NCBI GenBank assembly: GCA_037903355.1 | Contig: JBAJFE010000026.1 | Coordinates: forward strand, 7,440,001 to 7,504,000 | DNA from: Trichuris trichiura | Lineage: Eukaryota; Nematoda; Enoplea; Trichinellida; Trichuridae | Reading direction: 5' to 3' | DNA length: 64,000 nt | Part shown: one piece after another, positions 1 through 12,895 of the stretch | Layout of the letters: each line of letters starts with the position of its first letter | How positions within the stretch are numbered: the stretch's first letter is position 1 | Notes under the pieces: model-generated | The model's database searches: none | The model's input: the letters and a program-made list of their open reading frames with translations, nothing else | What the model was told of the DNA's origin: nothing | Translations under genes and position numbers: made by a program

Positions 1-3000
1 CCAGCATGCTTCCTATATGAAGTTTAATTTTTAAAACTAGCTTATCTGATTGTTGAACAATTTTTAGGCTAGAAAAGGTTCCGTAAAGCAATACACAAAA
101 AATGCACTTCGGAATTGAGGATGAAAGCATTTGAAAAAAGCGTGCCAGTTTTCAGCTAGATAAGATGCATTCGAATGGATTCTTTTTTAATGGTAAAAGT
201 TTTAAACTACCGATTTGTATCATTAACGCTGAGGTTGTATAGTGGCTTTTACTTAATCTAATGGTAATAAGATATTAGCATCTCTGTGGGACTTTTATGA
301 CATGCCGATGGGTTATGAAATGTGGAAGTGAACACAAAAATTTTTTTTTGGGTAGAAGCAGAATGATACGCCCGTTACGGCGGAGAAAAGCTCAGCTAGC
401 AGTTAAGCACATTTCACTAAGTCTGAAACTACCATTACTTTGCCCATAATGACAACTAATGCTGACAGTTTAAATAAATGTGCTCTGATCGTCCGGGTTG
501 TCTTTCCAACATGAGTGCACCGCATTAGCGGGTTACTAAACGAGCGTCTGGCCAAAACGTACGGACGAAAATTCGTATGATGTACTCTCGCGTCGGTGAA
601 CCAACGCATTCAAATAGTTCTGAGCTAACAAAGCATTACTGCGCAAATAGTTTTTCTCAAAACTCGCGGATAACCAAAAGTACACATTTTCTTCCATAAA
701 ATTGGACAGAATATTGTTGCTACGCATTCAGCTTTTCAGCCATGTACTCGTCATACTTGTTGCCCATTTTTTCTGGCTTGTAAAGTAAGAATATTTTGAT
801 TTCTTTTCACCCAGTCAACTTTGAGTTAAAAGCGATCACGTGCGTCGTGCTGAGAATAATTTTCGGGGCAACTTCATTTTTAAAATTGGTCGTATTTCTG
901 TCAATGTCCACAATAATCGATGCAAAAACGTGAAGCTTGCCTTACCGATAAGTACATTATGCAAATACGAAACTACTGCCATTCAAAGCTTGTTCGCCAA
1001 CTGGAAATTGTTGCGTTCGGGCATGGCTTAAACATTGCTTCTATTCTTCGACTGTGGCAGTCACCGCTCAACATTTGATGTCCATAGAAAGTACTTTTAT
1101 GTCAGTCGCTGCTGCTCACGTCCTGGTTCTCAAGATGTGAATGAGACGATAGGAAGTGATGCACGAAGTGTCACGAGTTACGCGCGAGAAGTTCCAGCGT
1201 TGCTGTCCTCCATGAGTTTCTCGGTTTCACGACTGGAATGGCATTATGCAATCCATTCATTGATGGAAGGTAACGGTTACGCAGAACCAACGTGGCAATA
1301 AAAATCCTTTGGCGCCGAATAAAGTTCTGTAACGCATATGTTAAGATAGTTAGCTTTGCATTAATAGGTTGGTTAAGCTGCTTTTTTGAGTAGCCTTGTT
1401 CTTCTCTTTCAACTTTATGTCGTTAATTTATTTTTTATGCAATCCGTCGATCAATAACTACAGACATGGAAAGCAGTGGTCATTATTGTTCAACGTGAAA
1501 AGCTGTGACTGTTCTCGACAATCTGTTCTCCACTTCTCAATTTCGGTCTTAATATTAATATCAGCATTAATATTTCATTTGAGATAAATTGATTTATTGC
1601 TGAACTGACAATGTTTTAGAGACCCGTTGGAAGAAGTATTGTGTTGATACTAAAGGAACTTGCATCGGCTGTTGCAGAATACACTTCGGCGGAATAAACG
1701 AGCTGTCGTTTCCCCCAGCGCTAAGTATGCTCACAGGCTTGCAGAAAACACTCGCCTATTTTGAGCTTTAAAACATTCACCAACTTGACCTTTATCTGCA
1801 CTCAGCGCGAGCTATGAATTTAGCGAAGGATACTTCTAAGAAGAGTGCGTTTTAAAATTTCAAATGCATATTATTAACTCCATTACAATTGTATGAACAT
1901 TCCGTCGATTACGTGGGTGCAGGTTAAGCATGCTGAAAAAGTAGATGACCAGCAAACGCATAACAATTTGGCTATGTTCTTCTCCACTACGCGAAACCAA
2001 CAACAGGAGTGTGGAAGTCATTCAGAAAATTGCCAATCACCGATCAGAAGAGAAGGAATGACATATAGCTAACGCTGAACACGGATTACCGATTATGGAA
2101 GATTACTTTCTACAAAATGTGTGAATCGAAAATAAATGATATTACTTTAAAAAAGTTGCACTGAACGAAAATAAGCACTTCGAAGTACTGCTATCGAAAG
2201 CGCCAAATCGTCCACGGCCTGTAGACGCTGTGTAACCATCACCAAAACAGAAACTGCTACGGTTAGCAAGTCTTCAAGCCCAACTGCTCATTATAGCAAA
2301 TTGAAACAAATGCAAAGAAGAACTGAAAAAAATAGGAGACTAGTCTTTGCCCTTTCATGGAAGCCAGTTTTGCTCCACAGGTGCAATTTTCACAAACTTA
2401 ACACACTGCAAAACTTCACAGCAAACAGTTAAGAAAATATCTTATACAACATTTAATAGTCGAACTACTAATAATAATAATACGTTCCATTAAGGCTTCT
2501 CGCTTTATCAGATTAATAAGCAACTTTTTTCAATCAGCAAAGGGTGCCTATGCAGGATGCGCTAAGTAATCCATTAGCAATTCAGAATAAAAGCATTTTT
2601 GTTACCAAATATAAGTATGCTGATTTGTCACTGAAAGCGATGCAGATCTAAGCGACTTATGCTTTGAATAACAATTGTAAGAAGCTGTTAATCGCTAATT
2701 TCAACTTCAAAACCAGTTGCCGCTTACTTAAGTAATCTAGTACAAGTATTTTCTGTTTCGGAGAATTTTTCTTTTTACGGAAAAGTCGAACTTGTAACCC
2801 TTTACTATGCGAAGTAAATGCTAGGGAAAGTTTTCACTTTGAGAATTAGTGAGAAAACAAAAAGAAGGTCTCAGTAACTCCTTAGCAAGGTTCTTGCTCT
2901 GGTATGCATAGTGAAGCACCGCGTCGAAATCTGTAAGCATTAAAATCTCTAATTATGCCTTGGACCTATGCTCACTATAAGCGCGCGGTAGCTTTTAGCG

Positions 3001-5152
3001 ATGTCGTAAACATGTGTGCTTTGCGGTCATTTTTTTGCCCAAACCTTACTAGCTTTCCAAATAAGCAACTTCAAACGATGAATTACAACATCTGACATAG
3101 ATGCGGATATCGGTTAAGATTTTAACTTTAATGACCTCCATGAACTCGTGAATACAGACAACAAAACATGTTAGTAAATAAGTCATTTTTTTCTTTCTCC
3201 GAACTTACTTGTAACTTCCATCGTCTCAGATTCAGTTATCTCACCATGACGCATAGTTATTCGCTTCCCCTGCGCTTCAACACTCACTTCACTGCACTTT
3301 CTCTTACGATGAGTAGACTACACCGTATGCACAAATTATTTATACTCTTTTCAGCTGCATATTTAGTAAAGAACTTATACATTTGACGTACGCGCGCGTT
3401 ATTCACCACTTCGTGTGTTATTTCTTTATGCACTGAAATGAATTGGGCAGACAATTTTCAGAAGCCTAAGAACGCTTAGAATTTTATTTCCTTGCTTAAA
3501 AGCATCGCTGTAGATTATCCGACCTTTCCCTTACGTATCAGTGCTTTGTCTCAGTGGAGGGGCTAGCAAAACTCAATGAAACAGCGAACCATGCTGTGCA
3601 GACTTACTGCGGACAGGTCAGTAGCTGGGCGTTCAAACAAAACGTGATTCATTTGAGGATGAAATGGCGAGCTAAGAAAAGACCGTGGAAGTTCTTTTCA
3701 AGGCTACAAAAAGTCAAACGTTACTTCCAAACCAGGGCGACAATTCATTATAGCTTTGATGAAACAGTTTTTTTATGAACAAGAAGTCTCAGGGTTCAAC
3801 GACGCTCTTTACTTGGGAGATACGTGTGCTATTAACACAAAAACAATTTTCTTTACTCTGGTTATCACGCATCGCGTAACGACGGAGCATCAAACTAAAA
3901 AGAAAAATTTGTTCGAACGTTATCAAGTGACGATACACAGACAGTACAAACTTTGAATTAAGTCTGGCGGCACCTACTGTTGACAATCTAATCGTAAGCA
4001 TTTCCATCGAGCGCATCGTCATGCGCGGGAAGCATATTTTAACGCGTTATGCTACCATCGACTTCATTAACGAAACGTTTCTCAGAGAGACCAACCCGAC
4101 AGCTGATCAAAGAACAGTGTAACGTTAATATGAGCAAAATTTTATTCCGTTTTCTCTGCAACAAATCAAAGCCTTCAAACGCGTCTGAACTAACATGATA
4201 TTAGTCAGGAAACTGCTTTCCCAGCAATCGCCGGTAAGCACAGGTTTTTGTATAAAATCGTCAGATTTTTTCTGGTAAGCATTCATCGTCATGTTGTATA
4301 CGAAGAATTCACTGGTCACACTTTTTCTGACATGTTCAGTAAGGATTTTAGAAACTCAGCTTTTTCCGGCTCATTTCCGCTGAAAGACATCTAACTGCAG
4401 CTTAGTACTAATATTAATGCTCTGCAAGATTCGTAAACTTCTAATATTGCTCGCCCATAGCTTTTTAAGGCCGTTAAAAGTTGGAAGAAGGTAAAGTTTT
4501 AAATTGAGCGTGGTCAACTGCGTAACATCTATTCGAAACTGTCCCGCTTGTATGCTTCCCTCGCGTAGCAGAACTTAAGAAGTGCTTAAGCAAGACAAAC
4601 GCATTCCATTACGTTCAAGTTAGTTTGTCCGCTGTCCCAACATTTCAGCGCTGATGTCATTTGAAGTGCACATAGAATATTTACTCAATACAAAACATTA
4701 CGACTAACTGTTCCAGTTCAGAATATTTTAATGGGCTTAGTAATTGTTTAAAATACCTTTTCGCCAAGGAAGTGTTTTTTCTGTAACCTATGCAAGCATC
4801 AATCATGAATTTCAGCCGCAGTGTTCAGCGCAGGAAATAGCACTGCAAGCAACAGTACAAATTCTGCGGAACAGTTTGGTTGCTTAGAGGAAATCTCTAG
4901 AAAAGTAATAGCCATTGACATCTTGAGACGTTCTTTACATGGGAATGGCGTAATGGTGTATCCATTTCTATTGTTTACTCTCAGCTGTAGTACACTAAGG
5001 ATTTCCAAGTTCAATAGTTTTTAATGTAATATCAACGATCAGCGCTGCAAAGTGAATTACCTCCTTCCATTTTAGGTATTACTGGGAAATTATTGCCAAG
5101 CCACGTTTTACGGCTGTCCTAGTAAAAAAGCCTCATTTATTACTTAAGGTTC
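1..5152. other. Gene-poor stretch, no supported gene
   Basis: Only short random-looking open frames (under 90 codons) are present, with no recognisable domain and no consistent splice chain. The one structured item is a diverged copy of a dispersed repeat near 1590-1760, listed separately. The stretch is AT-rich. I see no tRNA, no rRNA and no tandem array. Confidence 0.6.
1590..1760. repeat. Dispersed repeat, copy A
   Basis: This segment matches the one at about 9737-9890 in the same orientation over about 150 bases. Shared blocks include a CTGAAC/ACTGAAC start, TGTTTTAGAG, a TGCATCG.CTGTTG block, and an AATAAACG.xCTGTCGTT block. By eye the identity is roughly two thirds, with small indels. 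No coding potential is conserved between the copies. It is probably an old, non-autonomous interspersed element; edges are approximate. Confidence 0.55.
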
Positions 5153-8057
5153 ATGGCTGAACATTCAGACACCCCGGAGGAAGAAGAGAAGGCAAAAAAC
5201 GTTGCAATTTTTCTTCAGAGAAGATGTGATAGCAAATGCGAAAAACAGAGGCAATCATGGATGTCTACATCGCTGGAAAATGAAAAACATTTACAACAGT
5301 TTACACTGTATGACACATGTTTCAGAAGTTGTGCAAACGATACGGTGCGTACATCATTCATATTTGCTTTCATAGGGGATACAACACTTTTTGGTAATGA
5401 GCAGTTACAAAGCTGAGTTCCAAAGCTCATAAATCACGAAATAGAGCGTTGTAGCATCAGTACGTATCCCGTATTACTCAGTATGAGTTGCATATACAAC
5501 AGCTGCTGTCATTTGCAATTTTCTGCAAACGACTGATGCATTGGACATTCCTCAGCAACAAACGTTCATTTAAACTGATGACAAGAGGGATACGAATTTA
5601 GTAGATGAAAAATAAAACCCACAGGTGAAAGCGAATTGGAAACCCGCAGGGTGGTCACTTAGCTAGTTAGTTCAAAAAATATCCTTATTTTCTACTTATA
5701 TCTACAACGGCAGAATTTAAAGCATTTTTAGAATATTCACTTTTATCAATAATATACCACCTTGCAAATTCCCACGTTATTTATTCGTTAGCACTAAGTC
5801 AACGTGTCTGTTTAATTATTCAGCGTGCAGTTATAAGCTGAAGTGAACCCATTTTCAAGTTCACATTTGATACGGAATTCTCTGCGCTTTGCAAACACTA
5901 TTTAATGTTAATATTACCACACCGCACAGCACTTCTAGCAAGTACTGTTAATGAACAACATGCAAAAGAACAAAGTAAAACATGAAACTCCTAAATGAAT
6001 ACATTAACAGGCCAGTATGTATCACGATTTAGTGGGTGAAAAAAGCGCGTTGCTTAGGCGGCACTTATGAAACCAAAGCACCCCAACGTGATTTCGGCAG
6101 CTCGAGAAAGGAAGACCCTGAAAGAAGAGGCGGAAAAAGAATGCTTAAACCAATGCTTCCCGGACATGTACATGCAAAATAAGGTCGAAATGGACTTCGA
6201 TGATCAGAGGCTTCAAGGAGCGTGCAAAAAGTCATGCGTCGCCTGGACGGTAGGTGTATGTCGACTCGTTCTAGCCCAAAAGGCTCAGAGAACTGAAAAT
6301 TAAGTCATAGTCATTGCTATGTACCACTAACTATTTCCGTGCACTGGTTGCCACCTACTGCGACGATGAACAATTCGCTTACGTGTAATGCACTCAGGTT
6401 AAGTGCAGTTTGACAATAGGAAGTCGAAGAGAAAGGAGTAGAATCACCGGTGGCTAATGATATACTACAGAATAACGTAAGCACACACGTCGAGTTAGTG
6501 GAGGAAATCGTCTATCAAACAAAATAATTACCAATTCGTTGAAGATAGGTTATTTTGAACTTTTTATTAAAGGACGCTTTCATTCACTATGCCGCCAAAG
6601 GAAGATTGCAGTCAGTTTGAGCATTTACGCATTAAGTGGTTAATTGAAACGTAATATAACCTGTTCAGTTAAATCACCAGTGCAATCAATTTCCTGTTTT
6701 TAATTGCTTCACTTCAGTCGTACTCTGGACTCAATTGATTTATAGTTTCCAAATCAATATGCATTAGTTTTCCTTCTTACGTGGGTTGAATATTTTTAGT
6801 TTCCCCAGCTAGTTCCCGCCAAAATTGTATAGCGTTAAGCAGCTCGTAAGCTATTTGCAAAAATACAACTGTCTTGAGAATCGATTGTTTCCGGAAATGA
6901 AATGTCAACACCTCATGCTTTTTCAGTGGATTTATTACTGTGGCATTCGTTCTCCGATGTCACTGTTAAGATGCCGCAGCGAAATCAAATGCCTAACGGC
7001 TAAAAAATTTTGCTGAGGCAAACAATAATGACATAAACGAGAACAACCACTTCAGAATTACTCTGACAAGATTAATAACTTTTTAGCAAAAATGATTAAT
7101 AAAAAATCTGAAAATTTGCAACTGATCTCTCGCATAAATAGTCCAAATAAACTTTCTATCCAATTAAGCCCGTTATAGGCATCCTGGAATAATGAAGATG
7201 GATGGATAATGTTTCAAGTACACAAGCTACCAAAGGTAAACTTTGAATAGTTCTAAACAATGCCCATAATACAAAAAGGCATCAACATGCATAATCAATA
7301 TTACTTAAAGTAGTCATTGCGTTATGCGCTTGCCGAATTACAACTGACCTAGCCGCAACGTCATTAACAAATTAAGTGGAAGTTAAAATAAAGCAATGTT
7401 GCGTCAGGCTGTCGTTAACAAATTGTTCAAGTTACGCTTACTAAATTACTCTAAGCCATTGTTTCAGCTCGCTCTCTTGCTGCCTTAACCTGCAGCAAGA
7501 GAAAGCTAAAATGAAGCACCGACTTAGGAGTAGGCATCAATAAATACAACGTTTATAAAATAAGCTATTAAGATTGAAATTCTAAGTGAAAGCACACATC
7601 TTTCTTTTTTCCGCCTAAGGATTGCTAAACAGCTAAAAGAGGTTTGCATCAGGGCATATTGCGCGCTATTAATATCAGCTTGACGTTTTCAGTTGAGTCC
7701 ACCTGTAGCTAAGACTTATTGGCAACTTTCCTAAGTATAGAACCGTCAGAATCCTTTAACATGGATACGTGTAATACACACTTTTAAATGACTCATTTTT
7801 TTCTCATGATCAGTCAAAAGAGGCGGACAAGAAAATATGGGAGAAAATGAAATTTGAAAAAAAAGCAAAGGCGAAGAAACACAACGAACAATTTCTGCAG
7901 CGAGGACGACATGAACGACCTTCTTGTACATGGGGACAGCTCAGCTGAAAATGAAATTACAGAAAAAACGACGAAGAAAGCAGACCCTAAGGCCATTGCC
8001 AAGCTAAGCAAACGATGCAGGCAGATTGAAGATAAGCTACGGGTAAGAAATCTCACA
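5153..8057 (+). CDS. Unrecognised protein with four CX3C motifs
   Basis: The proposed chain is exon 1 at 5153-5344 (ATG start), exon 2 at 6058-6249, then exonic sequence from 7814. Exons 1 and 2 are both 192 nt (64 codons), both phase 0, and both end in an ACG Thr codon before GT. Each carries a pair of CX3C motifs: RCDSKC and TCFRSC in exon 1, ECLNQC and ACKKSC in exon 2. The second motif falls at residues 56 and 60 of each exon. Such twin CX3C helices are known in mitochondrial intermembrane-space proteins (small TIMs, FAM136A), but loop lengths here differ and I do not assign a family. The third part, from 7814, is Lys-rich and then seems to change frame near 7900 into an acidic and basic segment that ends at a GTAAGA donor at about 8058. 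The link between exon 2 and this part is inferred from phase only, and no downstream exon was found. Confidence 0.45.
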
Positions 8058-8661
8058 AACAGTAAAAAGTGGTTAGGAAAGGTATTGAGTATTATAATAT
8101 CATTACTTCATTTCATTCACTTAAAACATAGTTTCTCTACCCTTCCCATGTCAGTGCTTTCTCCCTCAGGAGTCACACGTGCCGTTCGGTCGCGAACGCT
8201 CCACAGGTTTGGCTAGAGAACCCACCGCGTTTATTCCGCCACAGGAACCTTTTGTTTCACCGTCCGCTGGCGTTTGAATCGAGCGTAGTCAAGGACCTAC
8301 GGTCTAACGCAATACTCAGCTTTCCTGGACTCCTTTAATAGCCACTGGTATAACAGAGAATGCAGAATGTTTTTTAACATTTATTGTAAATGACTATGTA
8401 TAAGGAGAGTAATAATATGCAAATACAAACTCTCTGCCAAGAAAATCATAGCATAGAATTCTACAGTTTCTAGTGCCACGAAATAGATTTCAAAATTCTA
8501 CGCCAGGAAAGATACGTAAATTGAAGCATTTTACTCTACTTACTCTCCTTGTCAAAAAAACGTTCGTTCACTTAAGCACTTATAACTTAAGGGAATAACC
8601 GATGGTTTTCCATTTTTAATTGGAAAGTCCGAAAGTCTCTTCCTAAGGCCCTGGACAAGCT

Positions 8662-8952
8662 TTAAGCCTTTGCAGTAGGTCCAGTTTTTGGCTTTTTTTG
8701 TAAAAATCTTGCGACGGACATACCTGCTTCTACTTCTGTGTAATGATAAGGTACGGTCACATCTTTAAAGATTCCATGCGGGAAAAAAGATATGTTATTA
8801 CAACAGTAGCTTAAAAGCCCCAGTGGGAGCAGCAATAAAAAAATATTTCCCCAACTAGTTATTATCTTTAACTCCAAGCAGAAGACACTGACTGTGGGCT
8901 GGGCAACGTCGTTCGAAAGCTCCAGTCGATATTCGAAGCCATATAAAGGCAA
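8662..8952 (-). CDS. Weak hypothetical ORF
   Basis: This is a 96-codon frame starting with ATG. It has a hydrophobic centre (around residues 36-50, rich in Leu) and a basic tail ending KTGPTAKA. A GTAATA donor-like site and a TTTAAAG acceptor-like site lie inside it, so it may be two exons rather than one. I recognise no family. It may be chance; it is listed because the composition looks more protein-like than its surroundings. Confidence 0.2.
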   Translation of the reverse strand: MPLYGFEYRLELSNDVAQPTVSVFCLELKIITSWGNIFLLLLPLGLLSYCCNNISFFPHGIFKDVTVPYHYTEVEAGMSVARFLQKKPKTGPTAKA

Positions 8953-9736
8953 TGGTATCAGCTGGTAAGATCATTTTTGTAGGCAAAAACCTACGCAATA
9001 AATGCCCCTTTGTTCCTGGCTACGCTCTTGTAGATATTATAATCAAATTGTGTAGTAAAACCTAGCGCCGGCAGAAGCAGTTCAAACTACTGCGTCTATT
9101 ACGGCACACGGTGGCATGCATCACCAAAAAGCAAGACACTTTGCAGTCATAAAAATTAATCCATTTTAATACTTGACATTGTACTGCTAAAAGTACGGAA
9201 AACGTGGCGAATATTTCAATTTAGGAAAGGGATCCAACGTACTGCGTCTTATTCATAAAAATTTGGTAAGTATTTACTTACGCATTATTTCCTCTTTAAA
9301 CTTTCTGATGTCTTTTCTAATTCTTTTTATTATGGCACGATAAACGCATGGTCATTTTTTATTGAAACAATATTGTTTGTACTAATAACGTTCCTACCGA
9401 CCAACAAGACATTCATATGGGTAAGAAAACAAAGGACTGATATTGTTCAACCGAAAATTCGCTTGCTTTGCTTACATTTTTTTAAGGTAACTGCACGTAC
9501 AACCAAAAACTGATGAAGTGATGATTTCGTGTGCAACATTCTATTCTAGAAAATTTATCAACTTTGTTCTTCTTTTTACGGCTCACTAATAGTTATATAT
9601 TTAATTAGCCTTTTGATCAAGCTAACGTTATTAGAAACATCGAACGCTGAGGTCAGTGTTGCCCAAATAAGAAAAATATGGCAACGTCCGCTATTCCCGA
9701 CAGTTTGCCTCCAATCATCAGTCTGATTCGACGTGA

Positions 9737-9890
9737 ATTGTTTTTTACTGAACTGACTATGTTTTAGAGGTGTACTAGAGGAAACGTTCCGTTGGTGCTG
9801 ACAGAACCTGCATCGACTGTTGCTAATGTGCTTTCGTGAAATAAACGTACTGTCGTTGCTCCTAGCGTTATCTATGCAAATACTGCTTAT
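9737..9890. repeat. Dispersed repeat, copy B
   Basis: Direct-orientation partner of the segment at about 1590-1760. The conserved landmarks are ACTGAACTGAC.ATGTTTTAGAG (with one variable base), CTGCATCGACTGTTG and GAAATAAACGTACTGTCG. An open frame runs through it on the minus strand (9576-9956), but the matching copy A is not open, so I treat it as a repeat and not as a gene. Confidence 0.55.
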
Positions 9891-11933
9891 CACTGCAGTC
9901 GTATGCGTCAAAAAGCCAGCAAAGAAAAGAAAGCTTTTGAATTCGCAGAAATTCACTAAGTCAATCTCTATCTATGCACAGTGAAGTTTCGTGGCAGAGA
10001 ATCTTCGCGAGAATTCGATTTGGAATTTTAAATGCCTACTTATCAGCGGAAGGCTTAAAAACAATAGGAAGGTTAACCTACGCGGGTTCTTGTTGACTTT
10101 GTGAAATGGCTACTAGGCACAGTGAAAAAGCAAACCGCTTCTTCCGCGCGCTTAGAAAGGTCCCCTGAAACGAAAAGCAGAAATCTGTTCGATTGAATAT
10201 TTTGCTGAATGGCCTCCAAGAACCTTCTCTCTAAATGCACAAGGTTCCCTATGAAATGTTTCTCCCTTCATGCTTTCGACCTCTAGCAAATATACGCCCT
10301 TAACTGCCTATAAAGGCACAACAGTTGCAACTACGTGATCAGCAGTGAAGGCTTTCAACGTATGATTTTAAGCAATGTAATTTCATTCTTAAAGTAAGTC
10401 ACTCATTGAGTTACAAGATGACCTGTGGTGTCGAAAAATATTAATCATTCATTACTACCCGCCCAAGCGAGGCACAACTTATCAATAGTATTGAGCGATA
10501 CATCCCGTCATGCAAAACTACTAGCGTTCATCTTAAGCAAATACATTTTTTCTATGCTGTTTCGTTTTACTATATAAGGAACGTAAAAGCGAAGCACCCT
10601 TTTCGTCAGAAGCAGTAATACTACAGCTTTAGTTAGCGCTGCCATTATCTGATCAGTGATTGTTCTCACACGTAACACCATCTTCTGTGTTCAGCTTGCA
10701 ACATTATATCTTACTACCGGGCTGCCAATAGTTTTACATTCTAATCCACTAAACTAAACACCGTTATTCAAAAGTATTCCGCCGAATTTATTAATATAAT
10801 AAAAGTGACAAAGACGCTCCTTAATTCTCACTGAATTGAGGTTCAATGAAACAGCGTAACTCAATGGCATTTTGCCATTACAAATCCAGTGTTTTTACTC
10901 ACGCAGCTACGTGCCGAGCTTAGCGTTCAAGGCAACCTCGAAAAGTAGAATTTTATTACCGTTGGTGCCGCAACTAGGAACTAACTTACTAAACCTCAGC
11001 TACGGAAGTGAACGCAGCTATCACTCTGCTCTGCTACACGTGAAAAAGCTTACGTGTTCATCAATTAAGAATTTTTACTTCAAGACGTGCGGCAGCCACC
11101 TGTCAAACACTTCTGTCAAAACACTGGTACGTAAAAACTTTCACGAAGAGCGCGTTGGCCTCAACCTACAAAGACTGAATGGCAACCAATGAACCGATGC
11201 AATTACTTCAAAAAGACTTCCTTTAGTGCCTCGTATTATTGAGTCACACCGGGCTTAGTTATCCAAAACTTGTTATCTTTAAGCTCAGCGAATACTTGCA
11301 CCTTTGAAAGCTTACAACTTTATCGATGGCTTTGCATAACAAGTGAACATTGCAGGTTTTAGTGTTTCAACGCGTGGCCAACTAGTTTGACAAAGCAAAG
11401 GGCAGCTATAATAGGAGGAAAAAACGCTCGCGACTCCTCAACCATCGTGCCATCATTTCGAAGCAGGTAGGACAGAATTTCGGAGCGTTCGTCATGGTTG
11501 AGTAAACAAATTTTTTACCGCAACTTAAACTGACCATCCTTCTTTAAGACGACGGACCGGCACTATTTACATTTCAAAATTCGAGCACTGAATCATCAAG
11601 AAGACGCTTATACCGAAAACCCATAAAGAGGCCCACTATTACTTATAAGCAATTTTAGTTTTTACCTTCATCCTCACGCGAGCTGTAAATGGTTGCCCCC
11701 ACATGGTGACGTCGCTACTGTCGCCTACACACTGATGCTGGCGGTTAAAAGAAGCCGCAGTTTATAATGAAAAATTGTAAACGAACAAGCACGTCCTACC
11801 TACCCCACGCAGTGCTCTGATTCGGATGTCCAATGAGCTGGCCAAAGCGATTAAAATTGCTCGTCTGCCCACCCATGATGTTTCGTACACATATGTGCAT
11901 TACCGGTGAACGAACGACACTGATTTCATTCCG

Positions 11934-12437
11934 ATGCTGTTCCTCTGTTACAGCTGGTCCTGGCAGCTACTTCATCTTGTCGACAGTTGCTTCGCCAGGA
12001 CGATACCTACAACAGCGCTACAAGCATTAGCGGATGGCGAGGCTGCCTATGACGATAACTTTGCGGAAAATTGCACCGGTGATTATGTCGGCTTATATTG
12101 TTTAAATGGAGGTGCCTGTTTTCGCACCAAAGCCATGGGTACCTTCGTCCTTAGTTGTCACTGCCAGCCCGGCTGGTATGGAAAACGCTGTGAGTACATG
12201 GACATTCGTGATCGCTATCTACCTGTCCAAAAGCAAGTTCGTACGGCCGGCTTAGCCGTGTCCGTTGCATTGCTGATCGGGTCGGTCGCGTTGATCTGCT
12301 TAGTGCTGTACATTTGCTATTGGCAAAAAAGAAGGCAGTGCCCAAATTCCAGTGGTACAAATCGCTCAACAGGTTCTGCCACAACTTGCGCCAGTCGAAC
12401 TTCCAACGTCCAGGATGCTCCAAAAGATGTTTCCTAA
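11934..12437 (+). CDS. Membrane-anchored EGF-receptor ligand (Spitz/TGF-alpha type)
   Basis: 167 residues. The ATG follows an in-frame stop at 11907 and begins a plausible signal peptide (hydrophobic residues 2-16, small residues at 18-21). One EGF domain has cysteines at residues 47, 56, 62, 75, 77 and 86. That spacing (8, 5, 12, 1, 8) and the closing GxRCEYxDI-like segment (here GKRCEYMDI) match Spitz-type ligands closely. A single transmembrane helix spans about residues 105-128, after which a WQKRR stop-transfer motif starts a short Ser/Thr-rich cytoplasmic tail. Family knowledge: such precursors are cut by rhomboid proteases inside the membrane and the released EGF domain activates EGFR; in nematodes the equivalent is LIN-3. 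The helix start, with Ala, Gly and Ser, suits rhomboid cleavage (inference). A TTACAG acceptor-like site at 11947-11952 means the gene could have upstream exons instead of this ATG. The tail could likewise be spliced to a 3' segment. Confidence 0.87.
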   Translation: MLFLCYSWSWQLLHLVDSCFARTIPTTALQALADGEAAYDDNFAENCTGDYVGLYCLNGGACFRTKAMGTFVLSCHCQPGWYGKRCEYMDIRDRYLPVQKQVRTAGLAVSVALLIGSVALICLVLYICYWQKRRQCPNSSGTNRSTGSATTCASRTSNVQDAPKDVS

Positions 12438-12895
12438 TGATCACGAGAAAGTTCACGTTGTTGAATAGGTGTCTTTTTCTTGTTTGCGTTATACATTTTT
12501 ATGACAGCATTTGCATGTGTCCAATAATAATAGCTTCTTTCAACAGCTCTCATGACCTGCTTTCGCTTACACCTATCTACTGGCGCGAGAAATGCTCTGC
12601 ATTTAGGTCGTCTTGTAGCGGTCAAGCCCCTGCCGCAGGTCAATCCTTAACGCTTGCAAAACAGGACAGTATCAGGAATACAGCAGTTGAACTGGTGAAG
12701 AATGGAAGACTTTCGCTAATTCATCGAAAAACAGAAAAATCCGTTTCGTTAACCAACTTGCTTCTTCGCCTGGGACATTCTCAACAGAAAGGAGATAAGT
12801 TACTATACTAAAATGGGTCTATTTAAACACTCGTTCCCTGTGAAAGATGAGTTAAGGAAAGTCCCAACTGTAGTAGAATTAATTTTTTCGCAACA

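Larger units (their letters stand above)
8058..11933. other. Mostly non-coding stretch
   Basis: Nothing here supports a firm gene. A minus-strand open frame at 8662-8952 (96 codons, with one hydrophobic stretch) and a plus-strand frame at 10872-11192 have no recognisable motif. The segment 9737-9890 is copy B of a dispersed repeat. Confidence 0.5.

Noticed and set aside
10872..11192. 106-codon plus-strand frame
   Set aside because: Its composition and the lack of motifs or splice partners are what chance would give at this length.
12314..12811. 165-codon plus-strand frame overlapping the EGF-ligand tail
   Set aside because: Its first half is the EGF gene in another frame. The second half (12640-12811) might be an alternative exon, but there is no firm splice evidence.
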